A stretch of 64,000 bases of DNA from Pseudomonas putida (GCF_016406145.1 NZ_CP066306.1:1922001-1986000); one strand, 5' to 3'. Positions 39,547-49,386 are shown, counted from the first letter of the stretch. Translations and numbers: made by a program. Notes: generated by a model from the letters alone, not told the origin.

Positions 39547-39828
39547 ATGAGTGAAGCGCTGACCATCCACCATGACCAGGCCGGTCATCAGTTCGAGACC
39601 AACGTGGACGGTCATCGTGCCTACCTGACGTACATGGATCTGGGCAAGCAGACGCTGGATATCTATCGCACCTTCGTTCCGAATGCCCTGCGCGGCCGCG
39701 GGATCGCTGCAGCGCTGACCGAAAAGGCCCTGGAATACGCTGAACAGATGGGCTACACGGTGATTCCTTCCTGCTCGTACGTGGAGCGTTACATGGAGCG
39801 CAAGCAGCGTCATTCGAGCAAGGCCTGA
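39547..39828 (+). CDS. Small GNAT-type N-acetyltransferase (YjdJ-like)
   Basis: A 93-residue single-domain GNAT protein. The acetyl-CoA loop is visible as NALRGRGIAAALTEKAL (R-x-x-G-x-G/A type) after the strand IYRTFVP, and the C-terminal strand-Tyr segment is SCSYVERYMER. The length is that of the YjdJ/GTLF3B-like group (90-100 residues), which lacks the usual N-terminal strands. The substrate is unknown. GAGGAG lies 5 bases before the ATG at 39547; the upstream in-frame start is rejected. The upstream region holds the structured inverted repeat at 39409-39491. Confidence 0.87.
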   Translation: MSEALTIHHDQAGHQFETNVDGHRAYLTYMDLGKQTLDIYRTFVPNALRGRGIAAALTEKALEYAEQMGYTVIPSCSYVERYMERKQRHSSKA

Positions 39829-39846
39829 TCGGGCTGGGCTGTACAT

Positions 39847-39882
39847 GCAAAAACGCCGGGCAATGCCCGGCGTTTCGTTTTC
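39847..39882. terminator. Bidirectional terminator between GNAT gene and aroF
   Basis: AAACGCCGGGC / GCCCGGCGTTT with a 3-base loop. There is an A-run on the left and CGTTTTC on the right, so it serves both convergent genes. Confidence 0.88.
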
Positions 39883-39891
39883 TGGCCCGGC

Positions 39892-40968
39892 TCAGCCGCG
39901 CTTGCGCTGCGGCAATACATCCTTGAGCTTGGCGTGCATGCTGCGCAGGGTTTTCTCGGTGGCAGACCAGTCAATGCAGGCGTCGGTGACCGATACGCCA
40001 TACTGCAGATCTTCCAGATTCTTCGGGATCGACTGGGCGCCCCAGTTCAGGTGGCTTTCGACCATCAAGCCAATGATCGACTGGTTGCCTTCGAGAATCT
40101 GGTTGGCGACGTTCTCCATGACCAGCGGCTGCAATGCCGGGTCCTTGTTGGAATTGGCGTGGCTGCAGTCGACCATGATGTTGGCCTTGATTTTCGCCTT
40201 GGCCAGGTCCTGTTCGCAAAGGGCAACACTTACCGAGTCGTAGTTCGGCTTGCCATTGCCGCCACGCAGTACTACGTGGCCGTAGGGGTTGCCCTTGGTA
40301 GTGACGATGGATACGCCACCTTCCTGATTGATGCCCAGGAAACGGTGCGGCTTGGATACCGACTGAAGAGCGTTGATGGCCACTGTCAGGCCGCCATCGG
40401 TGCCGTTCTTGAAGCCAACCGCCGAGGAAAGGCCTGAAGCCATTTCACGGTGGGTCTGGGATTCGGTGGTGCGCGCGCCAATCGCCGACCAGCTGATCAG
40501 GTCTTGCAGGTACTGCGGCGAGATCGGGTCGAGCGCTTCAGTGGCGGTTGGCAGGCCCATTTCGGCCAGATCCAGTAGCAGTTGGCGGCCGATGTGCAGG
40601 CCGTCCTGGATCTTGAAAGAGTCATCCAGATAAGGGTCGTTGATCAGGCCTTTCCAGCCGACCGTGGTGCGCGGCTTCTCGAAGTAAACACGCATTACCA
40701 GATACAGCGTGTCGGAAACCTCCTCAGCCAGCACTTTGAGGCGCTCAGCGTATTCGTGAGCGGCCTTGATGTCGTGGATCGAGCACGGGCCGACCACTAC
40801 GAACAGGCGATGGTCTTTCCCGTCGAGGATATTGCGCACCACTTCGCGGCCGGCAGTAACGGTCTGCAAGGCTTTGGCGCTGAGAGGGATTTCCTTCTTG
40901 AGCTGATCGGGAGTGATCAAGGTCTCGTTGGAGGCAACGTTAAGGTCGTCGATCGGTAAATCAGCCAT
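39892..40968 (-). CDS. aroF: 3-deoxy-7-phosphoheptulonate (DAHP) synthase, class I
   Basis: A 358-residue class I DAHP synthase that condenses phosphoenolpyruvate and erythrose 4-phosphate, the first step of the shikimate pathway. Visible motifs are VVGPCSIHD, YFEKPRTTVGWKG, IGARTTESQTHREMASG and DCSHANSNKDP, containing the substrate and metal ligands (Cys in GPCS, His, Glu, Asp). The sequence matches what I recall of P. putida AroF-I, thought to be tyrosine-sensitive; feedback type is not proven here. The start at 40968 gives the usual N-terminus. A promoter candidate lies about 85-110 bases upstream. Confidence 0.93.
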   Translation of the reverse strand: MADLPIDDLNVASNETLITPDQLKKEIPLSAKALQTVTAGREVVRNILDGKDHRLFVVVGPCSIHDIKAAHEYAERLKVLAEEVSDTLYLVMRVYFEKPRTTVGWKGLINDPYLDDSFKIQDGLHIGRQLLLDLAEMGLPTATEALDPISPQYLQDLISWSAIGARTTESQTHREMASGLSSAVGFKNGTDGGLTVAINALQSVSKPHRFLGINQEGGVSIVTTKGNPYGHVVLRGGNGKPNYDSVSVALCEQDLAKAKIKANIMVDCSHANSNKDPALQPLVMENVANQILEGNQSIIGLMVESHLNWGAQSIPKNLEDLQYGVSVTDACIDWSATEKTLRSMHAKLKDVLPQRKRG

Positions 40969-41051
40969 CGTGTTACTCGTCAGGTCACGGTGCCGGCCGC
41001 CAGCAATCCCCGTGCGGCCCAGCAGCAAGAATGTTCGCAGCGGGGAGCCGA

Positions 41052-41080
41052 ACCTTAGCGCGTTACAGGGGGCGCGACAA
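41052..41080 (-). promoter_or_regulatory. Candidate promoter of aroF
   Basis: On the minus strand TTGTCG (41075-41080) and TAAGGT (41052-41057) are separated by 17 bases. Upstream of it a hairpin GCAGGG-T5-CCCTGC (41100-41116) is seen. The remainder of the 40969-41201 gap shows nothing else. Confidence 0.45.
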
Positions 41081-41201
41081 TGGGCTGCAACGCGCCTGTG
41101 CAGGGTTTTTCCCTGCTGCAACAGGCTTGTACTGCTATTTGGGTGCGCAAAATGCCTCAATCGGTGTAGAAAAGCACACCGACATTCATCAGGAGATCAG
41201 C

Positions 41202-42149
41202 ATGGACCCTCGCAAACCACGCATTGGCATTATTGGCAGTGGTGCCATTGGCGGTTTTTATGGCCTGATGCTGGCGCGGGCCGGGTTTGACGTGCATTTC
41301 CTGTTGCGCAGCGAATTTGCGGAGGTTCGCGAGCATGGCCTGCGGCTGGAAAGCGCTGTGCACGGCGACTTGCGCATGCAGGTGCAGGCTTATTCCTGCG
41401 CTGCTGACATGCCGCCGTGCGATTGGTTGCTGGTAGGTGCAAAGGCCACCAGCAATGGCGAAATGGCGCCGCTGATCACCCAGGCGTCGGCACCTGATGC
41501 CAAGGTGGTTCTGCTGCAGAACGGGCTGGGTGTCGAGGAACAGCTGCGGCCAGCGTTGCCCGGCAATCTGCACTTGCTCGGTGGCTTATGCTTTATCTGT
41601 GTCAACCGCGTGTGCCCTGGTGTGGTACGCCATCAGGCGCTGGGTGCGGTCAACCTGGGCTATCACAGCGGGCCCGCCAGCGACGGGGGGGCGAGCATCG
41701 TAGAGGAGGGCGCCGGGCTGTTCCGCGCCGCGGGTATCGACTCCCAGGCCATGGGCGACCTCGGCCAGGCTCGCTGGCAGAAGCTGGTGTGGAATGTCCC
41801 CTACAACGGCCTTTCGGTGTTGCTTGGTGCCAGTACCTCGCCGCTGATGGCCGATGCCGACAGTCGTGAGCTTGTTCGGGCGTTGATGGCTGAGGTGGTT
41901 CAGGCGGCGGCCGCCTGTGGTCACGAGCTGCCTGCCGGTTATGCCGAGCACTTGTTCCGGGTCACCGAGCAGATGCCCGACTACTGGCCGAGCATGTACC
42001 ACGATCACGTCCAGCAGCGACCGCTGGAACTTCAGGCTATCTATGCCGAGCCTCTGGCCCGGGCGCGCGCTGCGGGGTGCAGCCTGCCGCGCATGCAGAT
42101 GCTCTACCAGGCACTGGCCTTCGTCGATCGCGCCAATCGCGCCGGCTGA
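41202..42149 (+). CDS. 2-dehydropantoate 2-reductase-like protein (PanE/ApbA family)
   Basis: A 315-residue NADP-dependent reductase. The N-terminal Rossmann motif is IGIIGSGAIGGFYG. The catalytic Lys is expected in WQKLVWNVPYNGLS (about residues 192-205), and the C-terminal helical domain has the Glu/Ser region. The family reduces ketopantoate to pantoate for coenzyme A synthesis, but pseudomonads carry several paralogues, so identity as the main PanE is not certain and no symbol is given. AGGAG lies 6 bases before the ATG at 41202; a 57-codon upstream extension is rejected. It is followed by a universal stress protein gene. Confidence 0.85.
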   Translation: MDPRKPRIGIIGSGAIGGFYGLMLARAGFDVHFLLRSEFAEVREHGLRLESAVHGDLRMQVQAYSCAADMPPCDWLLVGAKATSNGEMAPLITQASAPDAKVVLLQNGLGVEEQLRPALPGNLHLLGGLCFICVNRVCPGVVRHQALGAVNLGYHSGPASDGGASIVEEGAGLFRAAGIDSQAMGDLGQARWQKLVWNVPYNGLSVLLGASTSPLMADADSRELVRALMAEVVQAAAACGHELPAGYAEHLFRVTEQMPDYWPSMYHDHVQQRPLELQAIYAEPLARARAAGCSLPRMQMLYQALAFVDRANRAG

Positions 42150-42253
42150 AACCTCTACAGCCCGCATTGGCAGTGCGCCGGGCGGCCGAGCGAGTGTCCG
42201 GCGCGCTGCTAAGCTGAAGCTTGCTCTGCCGCCACGGCAGTCGAGGAGGTCGA

Positions 42254-42751
42254 ATGATCCGCTCCATGCTGTACGCCACCGACCTCGGTGTCTACGCCCC
42301 TTTTGTCATGCAGCATGCCTTGGCCCTGGCCCGCACGTTCGGCGCGGAACTGTATGTGATTCATGCCGTAGAACCCATGGGGCAGTTCGCCGAATCCCTC
42401 CTGCAAAGCTACCTCGATGAGCAGACGCTCGATGCGTTGCATAGCGAGGGCGTCAATACGGTGATGGCCAACATCGAGCAGCGTGTGCTGGAGAACTTTC
42501 GCGAGGAGCTGGGCGAGGACGCGGACCTGGCGGTGATCAAGGCGGTCCGGGTGCGCCAGGGTGATCCGGCGCAGGTCATCCTGGAGCAGGCGCAACGTTT
42601 GAGCGTGGACTTGCTGATTTTCGGCAGCCACAGCGCCGGTGCCGGGGTAGATGTGCCGATTGGTCGAACGGCTGTGCGCTTGCTGCAGTTGTCTGCGGTG
42701 CCGGTGTACATGGTGCCACTTTCGCAGCATCTCGGCCGTAGGAAAACGTGA
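42254..42751 (+). CDS. Universal stress protein (UspA family)
   Basis: A 165-residue single-domain Usp. The first strand RSMLYATDLG, the helix MQHALALARTFGAELYVIH and the C-terminal nucleotide-binding stretch LLIFGSHSAGAGVDVPIGRTAVRLL are seen. The last resembles the G-2x-G-9x-G-S/T loop of ATP-binding members, though the first Gly pair is altered (GSHSAGAG). It is a cytoplasmic dimer induced by stress in known cases; its partners are unknown. GAGGAG lies 5 bases before the ATG. It sits between panE-like and cysB, 129 bases from the latter. Confidence 0.88.
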   Translation: MIRSMLYATDLGVYAPFVMQHALALARTFGAELYVIHAVEPMGQFAESLLQSYLDEQTLDALHSEGVNTVMANIEQRVLENFREELGEDADLAVIKAVRVRQGDPAQVILEQAQRLSVDLLIFGSHSAGAGVDVPIGRTAVRLLQLSAVPVYMVPLSQHLGRRKT

Positions 42752-42792
42752 AGCTGATGGTGGGCAGTTTCGGAGCGGCATGTAACAAAATA

Positions 42793-42814
42793 GTTCTAGT
42801 TTTATTTCGAGAAC
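42793..42814 (+). promoter_or_regulatory. Inverted repeat upstream of cysB
   Basis: GTTCT-N12-AGAAC lies about 70 bases before cysB in an AT-rich stretch that also has TATAGTTATA (42821-42830). LysR regulators usually bind such spaced inverted repeats and autoregulate, so this is a possible CysB site. Confidence 0.35.
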
Positions 42815-42820
42815 CACTAA

Positions 42821-43855
<1,035 letters not shown>

Positions 43856-43861
43856 AAAGGC

Positions 43862-43957
43862 AGCTTCAAGCTGCAAGCTTCAAGAAAGAGCAGTCCGTGT
43901 GGGCTGCTCTTTCTTCTTGGGGTTTGCAGCTTATAGCTTGAGGCTTGCAGCTGCCTT
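43862..43957. repeat. Nested GCTTGCAGC-type repeat with terminator core between cysB and cysH
   Basis: AGCTTCAAGCTGCAAGCTTCAAG on the left and TTGCAGCTTATAGCTTGAGG then TGCAGCTGCC on the right are roughly complementary. They surround an inner perfect stem AGAAAGAGCAG / CTGCTCTTTCT (43883-43914) that ends in TCTT. The whole can act as a bidirectional terminator for the convergent genes. Confidence 0.7.
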
Positions 43958-44691
43958 CAGGCCTTGCTGATGAGGTTGCCGGCGTGCAGCCCGCATTCCT
44001 TTTGGGTCGACTCTTCCCACCACCAGCGGCCTTCACGTTCGTGCTGGTTTGGTAGTACCGGGCGGGTGCAAGGCTCGCAACCAATGCTGATGAAGCCGCG
44101 CTCGTGCAGGCTGTTGTACGGTAGCTCGAGCATCCGGATGTAGCCCCAGACTTCCGCACTGGTCATCTGCGCCAGCGGGTTGAATTTGTACAGGGTGCGT
44201 TCCGCTGTGGAGAACGCGCTGTCGATTTCCAGCGCTGCCACCTGGCTGCGGGTGCCTGGGCTCTGGTCGCGGCGCTGGCCGGTGGCCCAGGCGCTGACGG
44301 TGGCGAGCTTGCGCCGCAGTGGCTCGATCTTGCGGATGCCACAGCACTCGCCATGGCCGTCCTTGTAGAAACTGAACAGCCCCTTTTCCTGCACGAACGG
44401 GTCGAGTTTGGCGCGGTCCGGGCTGAGGATCTCGATCGGGAGGCTGTATTGCTCGCGGACCTGGTCGATGAACCGGTAGGTCTCAGGGTGCAGGCGGCCC
44501 GTGTCGAGGCTGAACACCTTGACCTGCTTGTTCAGTTTCCAGGCCATGTCGACCAGCACCACGTCCTCGGCACCGCTGAAAGAGATCCACAGGTCGTCGC
44601 CGAAGTGATCGAAGGCGAGCTTGAGGATTTCCTGCGGGGATTTGCTGGCGTAGGTCGCGGCCAGGGCGGCGACGTCGAAGGGTTGGCTCAT
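43957..44691 (-). CDS. cysH: Adenylylsulfate (APS) reductase
   Basis: A 244-residue thioredoxin-dependent reductase. Besides the PP-loop SGAED and the catalytic C-terminal Cys233 (ECGLH), it has the Cys pairs 116-117 (ECCGIRK) and 205/208 (GCEPC) that ligate a [4Fe-4S] cluster, diagnostic of APS reductase rather than PAPS reductase. It makes sulfite from adenylylsulfate in the cytoplasm, bypassing CysC. It converges on cysB, its likely activator. The start at 44691 fits the family N-terminus. Downstream is the nested repeat terminator. Confidence 0.94.
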   Translation of the reverse strand: MSQPFDVAALAATYASKSPQEILKLAFDHFGDDLWISFSGAEDVVLVDMAWKLNKQVKVFSLDTGRLHPETYRFIDQVREQYSLPIEILSPDRAKLDPFVQEKGLFSFYKDGHGECCGIRKIEPLRRKLATVSAWATGQRRDQSPGTRSQVAALEIDSAFSTAERTLYKFNPLAQMTSAEVWGYIRMLELPYNSLHERGFISIGCEPCTRPVLPNQHEREGRWWWEESTQKECGLHAGNLISKA

Positions 44692-44770
44692 CAGGCGGTT
44701 TCCATCTTGGCTATGGCGCTGTGCGCTCGTAATGAGGTGATGGTAACAAAAAATGGCAGGCTAGACGCTG

Positions 44771-44801
44771 TGCCTGCACCGGCCTTGGGCCGGGGCAGGC
44801 A
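44771..44801 (-). terminator. Hairpin after pabB
   Basis: TGCCTGC-x-CCGGCC-TTG-GGCCGG-x-GCAGGCA forms a 13-bp stem with one mismatch, 10 bases past the pabB stop on the minus strand. A T-run lies about 20 bases further on. Confidence 0.6.
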
Positions 44802-44810
44802 TGCGCTGAG

Positions 44811-46154
44811 TTACAGGCTTTGCAGCGTCTCCATCAATACCCGCACCTTGGCGATCGATTCTTCGTATTCCGATTGCCAGTCGGAGTCCGCCACCACCGC
44901 CCCGCCGCCCCAGCAGCTGACCTGCCCATCCTTGACCAGCAGGCTGCGAATGGCGATGGAGCTGTCCATTTCACCGCGCACATCCACGTACAGCAAGGAC
45001 CCGCAATACAGCGCGCGGCGGCTGGGCTCCAGTTCGTCGATGATCTGCATGGCGCGAATCTTGGGGGCACCGGTGATCGAGCCGCCTGGGAAGCTGTCGC
45101 CGATCAGGTCCAGCGCGTCCTTGTCGGTGGCCAGTTGCCCGGTGATGCTGCTGACCAGGTGGTGCACGTTGGGGTAGCTTTCCAGGCTGAACAGCTCGGG
45201 CACCTTCACCGAACCGATCTGGCACGTTCGGCCCAGGTCGTTACGCAGCAGGTCGACGATCATCAGGTTTTCCGAGCGGTCCTTGGGGCTGTGACGCAGC
45301 TCCTCGGCATTGCGGGCGTCTTCTGCCGGGTCGGCCGAGCGCGGGCGGGTGCCCTTGATCGGCCGGGTCTCCACTTGCCCCTGGCTGACGCGGACGAAGC
45401 GTTCAGGCGAGAAGCTCAGCAGTGCGCTGCCGTCGGCCAGTTGCTGGTAACCCGAGAACGGTGTCGGGCAGGCCTTGCGCAGTGCCTGGTAGGCGTGCCA
45501 GGGGTCGCCCTGGCAAGGAGCGCGGAAGCGTTGTGTCAGGTTGATCTGGTAGCAATCGCCGGCCTGGATGTAGCGCTGTACCTGATCGAATGCTGCCTCG
45601 TATTGCCCTGGTTGCAAATCTCCCGTCATGGCGGCAAGCAGGCGGAAATCGCCGCTTGCAGCGTTATCGGGATCTGCAAACAAGGCGATGAGGCGCTCAC
45701 GCTCGTCATCAGCCAGTTGGGGATGGAATACCAGTTGGCTGCTGCCATGCTGGTGGTCGGTCACCAGCGCCCAGCCATACAACCCAAGCTGGGCGTCGGG
45801 GAGGTCGAGGTCATCCGTGGCGAGGCAGGGCAGGTGCTCCAGGCGTCGGCCGAAGTCGTAGCTGAGGTAGCCGATCAGGCCGCCGGCAAATGGTAGCTCG
45901 ACACCATCGGGCAACTGCGCAGGGCCCAATTGTTTCAGGCTGGTGCGCAGCCGTTGCAGGAAGGCCCGGCCATCTTCGTCGGGTAGTACCTGCAAGTGTT
46001 GCAGCGGCCAGGCGCTGAGCAGGTCGAAGCGGCCGCGCTCGGCGCCTGGGCGGGCGCTGTCGAGCAGGATCGCCCCGGGCGCCTGGCGCAGGCGGCCGAA
46101 GTACGCGGCGGGGTCGGGCTGGTAGGGCAGGGGGTGGAGCGTACAGGTCGGCAT
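44811..46154 (-). CDS. pabB: Aminodeoxychorismate synthase component I
   Basis: A 447-residue chorismate-utilising enzyme that with PabA makes 4-amino-4-deoxychorismate for folate. The C-terminal catalytic domain shows the family blocks PIKGTRPR, SENLMIVDLLRNDLGR, GGSITGAPKIRAM and CGGAVVADSD-like ending (WGGGAVVADSD), with the Lys in PIKGT, which forms a covalent intermediate in PabB and distinguishes it from TrpE. The N-terminal domain is the usual regulatory-like half. It stands alone on the minus strand between cysH and the RimK-like operon, with a REPIN upstream. Confidence 0.92.
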   Translation of the reverse strand: MPTCTLHPLPYQPDPAAYFGRLRQAPGAILLDSARPGAERGRFDLLSAWPLQHLQVLPDEDGRAFLQRLRTSLKQLGPAQLPDGVELPFAGGLIGYLSYDFGRRLEHLPCLATDDLDLPDAQLGLYGWALVTDHQHGSSQLVFHPQLADDERERLIALFADPDNAASGDFRLLAAMTGDLQPGQYEAAFDQVQRYIQAGDCYQINLTQRFRAPCQGDPWHAYQALRKACPTPFSGYQQLADGSALLSFSPERFVRVSQGQVETRPIKGTRPRSADPAEDARNAEELRHSPKDRSENLMIVDLLRNDLGRTCQIGSVKVPELFSLESYPNVHHLVSSITGQLATDKDALDLIGDSFPGGSITGAPKIRAMQIIDELEPSRRALYCGSLLYVDVRGEMDSSIAIRSLLVKDGQVSCWGGGAVVADSDWQSEYEESIAKVRVLMETLQSL

Positions 46155-46250
46155 CAGTGTGGACGGCGATGTAAAAGCGAGGAGGGCGATTGTAGACCTG
46201 TGCAGGAAATGCGCCTAGCGCCAGTGTGATTTTCGAGCAGTGTGTTGAAG

Positions 46251-46317
46251 CCATCGCCGGCAAGCCGGCCCACAGGGGCTGCGCAGTCCATCCTGTGGGC
46301 CGGCTTGCCGGCGATGG
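46251..46317. repeat. REPIN (paired REP palindromes)
   Basis: Perfectly complementary 26-base arms run from CCATCGCCGGC...CACAGG to CCTGTG...GCCGGCGATGG, around a 15-base loop. It lies between pabB and the convergently ended RimK-like operon. Confidence 0.85.
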
Positions 46318-46325
46318 GGGCAGAG

Positions 46326-47309
46326 CTATCCGTGCGGATGCACGTGCCCGAACAGGCTTTGCGCCACCCGGACACGCTGTTCGGCATCTTCGGTCACACC
46401 GTCCTTGGCCAGCGCCTCGATGTGCGCCTCGATGGCATGAGTGCGTTGGGTCAGCCCGGTGTCGTTGGCGATCTGGATGTTCAGGCCAGGGCGGGCATTG
46501 AGTTCGAGAATCAATGGCCCCTTGTCCTGGTCCAGCACCATGTCCACACCGATGTAGCCCAGGCCGCACAGCTCATAGCAGCCGGCTGCCAGCTTCATGA
46601 AGCCGTCCCAGTTCGGCAGCTGTACGCCATCCACCGCATTGGTGGTGTCCGGATGCTTGCTGATGATGTTGTTCAGCCAGGTACCGCGCAGGGTCACTCC
46701 GGTGGCCAGGTCAACGCCTACACCGATGGCGCCCTGGTGCAGGTTGGCCTTGCCGCCGGACTGGCGGGTTGGCAGTCGCAACATGGCCATCACCGGGTAG
46801 CCCATCAGCACGATGATGCGGATGTCAGGCACGCCTTCGTAGCTGATGCTCTTGAAGATCTGGTCGGGAGTTACCCGGTACTCGATCAGCGCGCGGTCGC
46901 GATGCCCACCGAGCGAGTACAGGCCGGTAAGGATGCTGGAGACCTGATGCTCGATCTCTTCATGGCTGATTATCTTGCCGGAAACCGTGCGGTAGCGGTC
47001 CTCGAAGCGGTCGGCAATCACCAGAATGCCGTCACCGCCGGCCCCCTGGGCCGGCTTGATGACGAAGTCGTTGCGCCCGCCGATGATCTCGTGAAGCTTG
47101 TCGATCTGTTTCTCGGTCTCGATGATGCCGTACATTTCAGGCACGTGAATGCCCGCTGCCAGCGCACGCTCCTTGGTGATGATCTTGTCGTCGACGATCG
47201 GGTACAGGCTGCGCTTGTTGTACTTGAGCACATAGTCCGCATTGCGGCGGTTGATACCCATGATGCCCCGGGCCTCCAGGGCTTTCCACGTCTTGATAAG
47301 GCCAAACAT
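46326..47309 (-). CDS. RimK-like ATP-grasp ligase
   Basis: A 327-residue ATP-grasp protein related to RimK-type alpha-L-glutamate ligases. It has the ATP-binding Lys region VIKPAQGAGGDGI (about residues 85-97) and metal-binding ILELNARPGL (about 275-284), so it is probably active. No signal peptide; the site is cytoplasmic. It is the last gene of a three-gene operon with an exported retropepsin-like protease and a seven-helix membrane protein; its ATG overlaps the preceding stop by one base. Such ligases join amino acids to carboxylates or proteins. The substrate here is unknown. Confidence 0.87.
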   Translation of the reverse strand: MFGLIKTWKALEARGIMGINRRNADYVLKYNKRSLYPIVDDKIITKERALAAGIHVPEMYGIIETEKQIDKLHEIIGGRNDFVIKPAQGAGGDGILVIADRFEDRYRTVSGKIISHEEIEHQVSSILTGLYSLGGHRDRALIEYRVTPDQIFKSISYEGVPDIRIIVLMGYPVMAMLRLPTRQSGGKANLHQGAIGVGVDLATGVTLRGTWLNNIISKHPDTTNAVDGVQLPNWDGFMKLAAGCYELCGLGYIGVDMVLDQDKGPLILELNARPGLNIQIANDTGLTQRTHAIEAHIEALAKDGVTEDAEQRVRVAQSLFGHVHPHG

Positions 47310-48844
47310 CAGGCGTCAGCCTTCTTCAGAAATGCCTTGAAACGCACCAGCTCGGTCAGGCGGTAACCGCGGTAGCGACCCATTGCCAGCATGAAGCCCA
47401 CCAGGATCAGCAGTACCGCCGGGAAGGTGAAGACGAAGTACACCAGCTCCGGCACCATCATCAGCAGGTGGGCAAGCGACGCTGCGAACAGGGTGCCGAT
47501 CGCCACTTTCATGGCATGGCCACCGCCACGCTCTTCCCAGGTGATCGACAGGCGCTCGATGGTCATGGTCAGGATCACCATCGGGAACAGCGCCACCGAC
47601 AGGCCGCGCTCCAGCCCCAGCTTGTGGCTGAACAAGCTGATGGCGGCAATCAATACCACGACGAAGGTCAGTACCACCGAGAGGCGCGGCAGCATCTGCA
47701 GCTTGAGGTGCTCAAGGTAGGAGCGCAGCGACAAGCCCAATGCCGTGATGACGGTGAACAGCACGATGCCGAAGCCCAGCTGGGTCTCGCGGAACGCCAG
47801 GGCGATCAGTACCGGTGTGAACGTGCCCAGGGTCTGGATGCCGATCAGGTTGCGCAGGACCAGGATCACCAGCACGCCGATCGGGATCATCACCATGATC
47901 ATGAAGGTCTGCTGGGTCTGCAGCGGCAGGCCGTACAGCGAGTACTCGAGGAAGTCGGCGTCGGTGTTCTCGTCGGTCAGCTTGGCCAGGCGAATGGCGT
48001 TCATCTCGCTGTTGTTCATGCTGAAAGTGACGTTGGCCTTCTTGCCACCATCGACGGTGACCAGGTTGTCGTCACCGGTCCACCACAGCAGGCGGTCGCT
48101 GGGCAGGCCCTGCTCACCGGTGTCCGGGTTGAAGTACAGCCAGTCGCTGCCGTTGAAGCTGCGCAGCCAGAGCTCGGGGGACTGCGGCGTATCGGCCACC
48201 AGGCGGATGGTGTGGACCTTCTCCATCGGCACATGCGCTATCGACAGCAGCAGGTCGATGACCTGGGCCTTCTTCATGGGCGAGGTATCGCCGGCCAGCA
48301 GCAGCTTGACGTTGTCGTCGTTGAGGTTGTTGACCCGCTTGATGGTTTCGCTGACGAAGGTCTCGACGTCGGCAGAGTGCTGGCGGATCGGCGCCATCAG
48401 GGCTTCAGCGGCGATCTTCTCGGGGCCTTCTACCGCCAGGCTGTCACGGAAGGTCGGGCCTTTGATGGCGGCCTTTTCGCTGCTGTAGCGCTTGGTCAGC
48501 ACCAGGCGGTAGTAGAGGGTCTGGTTGCCGCTGGCGCGGCGGGCCGACCAGGTTACCTTGCGGTTGCCATCGGCGCGGTTGACGCTGACCCCGTAGTTGT
48601 TGGAGATGAAGCTCTCGTTGAGGCTGACATAGTCGCGGTTCAGCGGCGGTACAAACATTTGTACCTTGACCGGGTCCTTACTGCTGGCGACGAACTCGAC
48701 CTTTGCGTCGATGTTCCAAAGGTCGTCGGTTTCGTCTTCGGTCACCGGTATGCCGAGGAAGAAGATCTGATAAGCCGTGACCGCCACGCCCAGCAGCACC
48801 AGTACGGTGATCAGGACTTTCAGATGTAGGGTAAGAGAGCGCAT
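47309..48844 (-). CDS. Seven-helix membrane protein with inactive transglutaminase domain
   Basis: A 511-residue inner-membrane protein. One N-terminal helix (about residues 9-28) leads to a large periplasmic region. This ends in a transglutaminase-like domain (about 170-275) in which the catalytic Cys and His are missing; WLRSFNGSDWLYFNPDTGEQ matches the HAWVEV...W..FDPT block without the His. The C-terminal part has about seven helices (about 330-500). This is the inactive-transglutaminase/7TM family. It is genetically tied to a RimK-like ligase and a retropepsin-like protease, suggesting it senses or transmits a periplasmic signal. Function is not established. Confidence 0.87.
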   Translation of the reverse strand: MRSLTLHLKVLITVLVLLGVAVTAYQIFFLGIPVTEDETDDLWNIDAKVEFVASSKDPVKVQMFVPPLNRDYVSLNESFISNNYGVSVNRADGNRKVTWSARRASGNQTLYYRLVLTKRYSSEKAAIKGPTFRDSLAVEGPEKIAAEALMAPIRQHSADVETFVSETIKRVNNLNDDNVKLLLAGDTSPMKKAQVIDLLLSIAHVPMEKVHTIRLVADTPQSPELWLRSFNGSDWLYFNPDTGEQGLPSDRLLWWTGDDNLVTVDGGKKANVTFSMNNSEMNAIRLAKLTDENTDADFLEYSLYGLPLQTQQTFMIMVMIPIGVLVILVLRNLIGIQTLGTFTPVLIALAFRETQLGFGIVLFTVITALGLSLRSYLEHLKLQMLPRLSVVLTFVVVLIAAISLFSHKLGLERGLSVALFPMVILTMTIERLSITWEERGGGHAMKVAIGTLFAASLAHLLMMVPELVYFVFTFPAVLLILVGFMLAMGRYRGYRLTELVRFKAFLKKADA

Positions 48845-48849
48845 CGGGA

Positions 48850-49386
48850 TTACTCTGCTTTGGGAGCGTCGGTGGCACAGGCAGGTTTGCCGGCCGCGTA
48901 TTTAAGGCTTGGGTCGACCAGCGCGTCGAAGTGCTTGAGCGCCTCGGAACCGATCAGCAGCGGAAACTGGAATGCGCTGCGGTCGGTGAGGTTGACTTCG
49001 ATGGTGCGCAGAGCCTGGCCCATGCAGATTTCGAGTTCGATGACCGGGCGGGCGGTATAGGCCTTGCCTGATTCGGCATCATAGTCGCCTGCGCGGCGCT
49101 TGATCTTGCTGACCCGCGCCAACGGGCGTTCGATGGGGTGCGAATGGGCTGCGTCAATGGCCAGGTAGAAACGCACCCAGCTCTCGCCATTGCGCTTGAA
49201 GCGCTTGATGTCGCGGGCGCTCAGGGATGCGGTTTTGGCGCCGGTGTCGAGCTTGGCGGCCACTTCCAGGTCGAGGTCGCCAAGGCGAGCGTATTCGTTA
49301 AGACCGTACACGGTCTTGCCCGCCGCCTGGCCAAGGGCCGGCAGCAGGGTGAGGCATGACAGCAATAAAACGGGTGTAAGTCTCAT
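48850..49386 (-). CDS. Retropepsin-like periplasmic aspartic protease (RimB/DUF785 type)
   Basis: A 178-residue protein with a signal peptide (about 1-22, ending QA-A). The aspartyl protease active-site triplet is present as KLDTGAKTASL (Asp about residue 47), and the flap-side and closing motif FPLLIGSEALKHF fits the retropepsin fold. It is annotated elsewhere as ATP-dependent zinc protease, which looks wrong: no ATP or zinc site is visible. It is the first gene of the three-gene operon, 5 bases before the 7TM gene. A peptide or protein substrate in the periplasm is likely. Likely a homodimer. Confidence 0.85.
   Translation of the reverse strand: MRLTPVLLLSCLTLLPALGQAAGKTVYGLNEYARLGDLDLEVAAKLDTGAKTASLSARDIKRFKRNGESWVRFYLAIDAAHSHPIERPLARVSKIKRRAGDYDAESGKAYTARPVIELEICMGQALRTIEVNLTDRSAFQFPLLIGSEALKHFDALVDPSLKYAAGKPACATDAPKAE

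Noticed and set aside
47309..48844. Active transglutaminase or protease activity in the 7TM protein
   Set aside because: The catalytic Cys and His positions are replaced, so only the fold is inferred.
48850..49386. Annotation as ATP-dependent zinc protease
   Set aside because: No ATP- or zinc-binding motif is visible; the DTG motif and the size fit a retropepsin-type aspartic protease.
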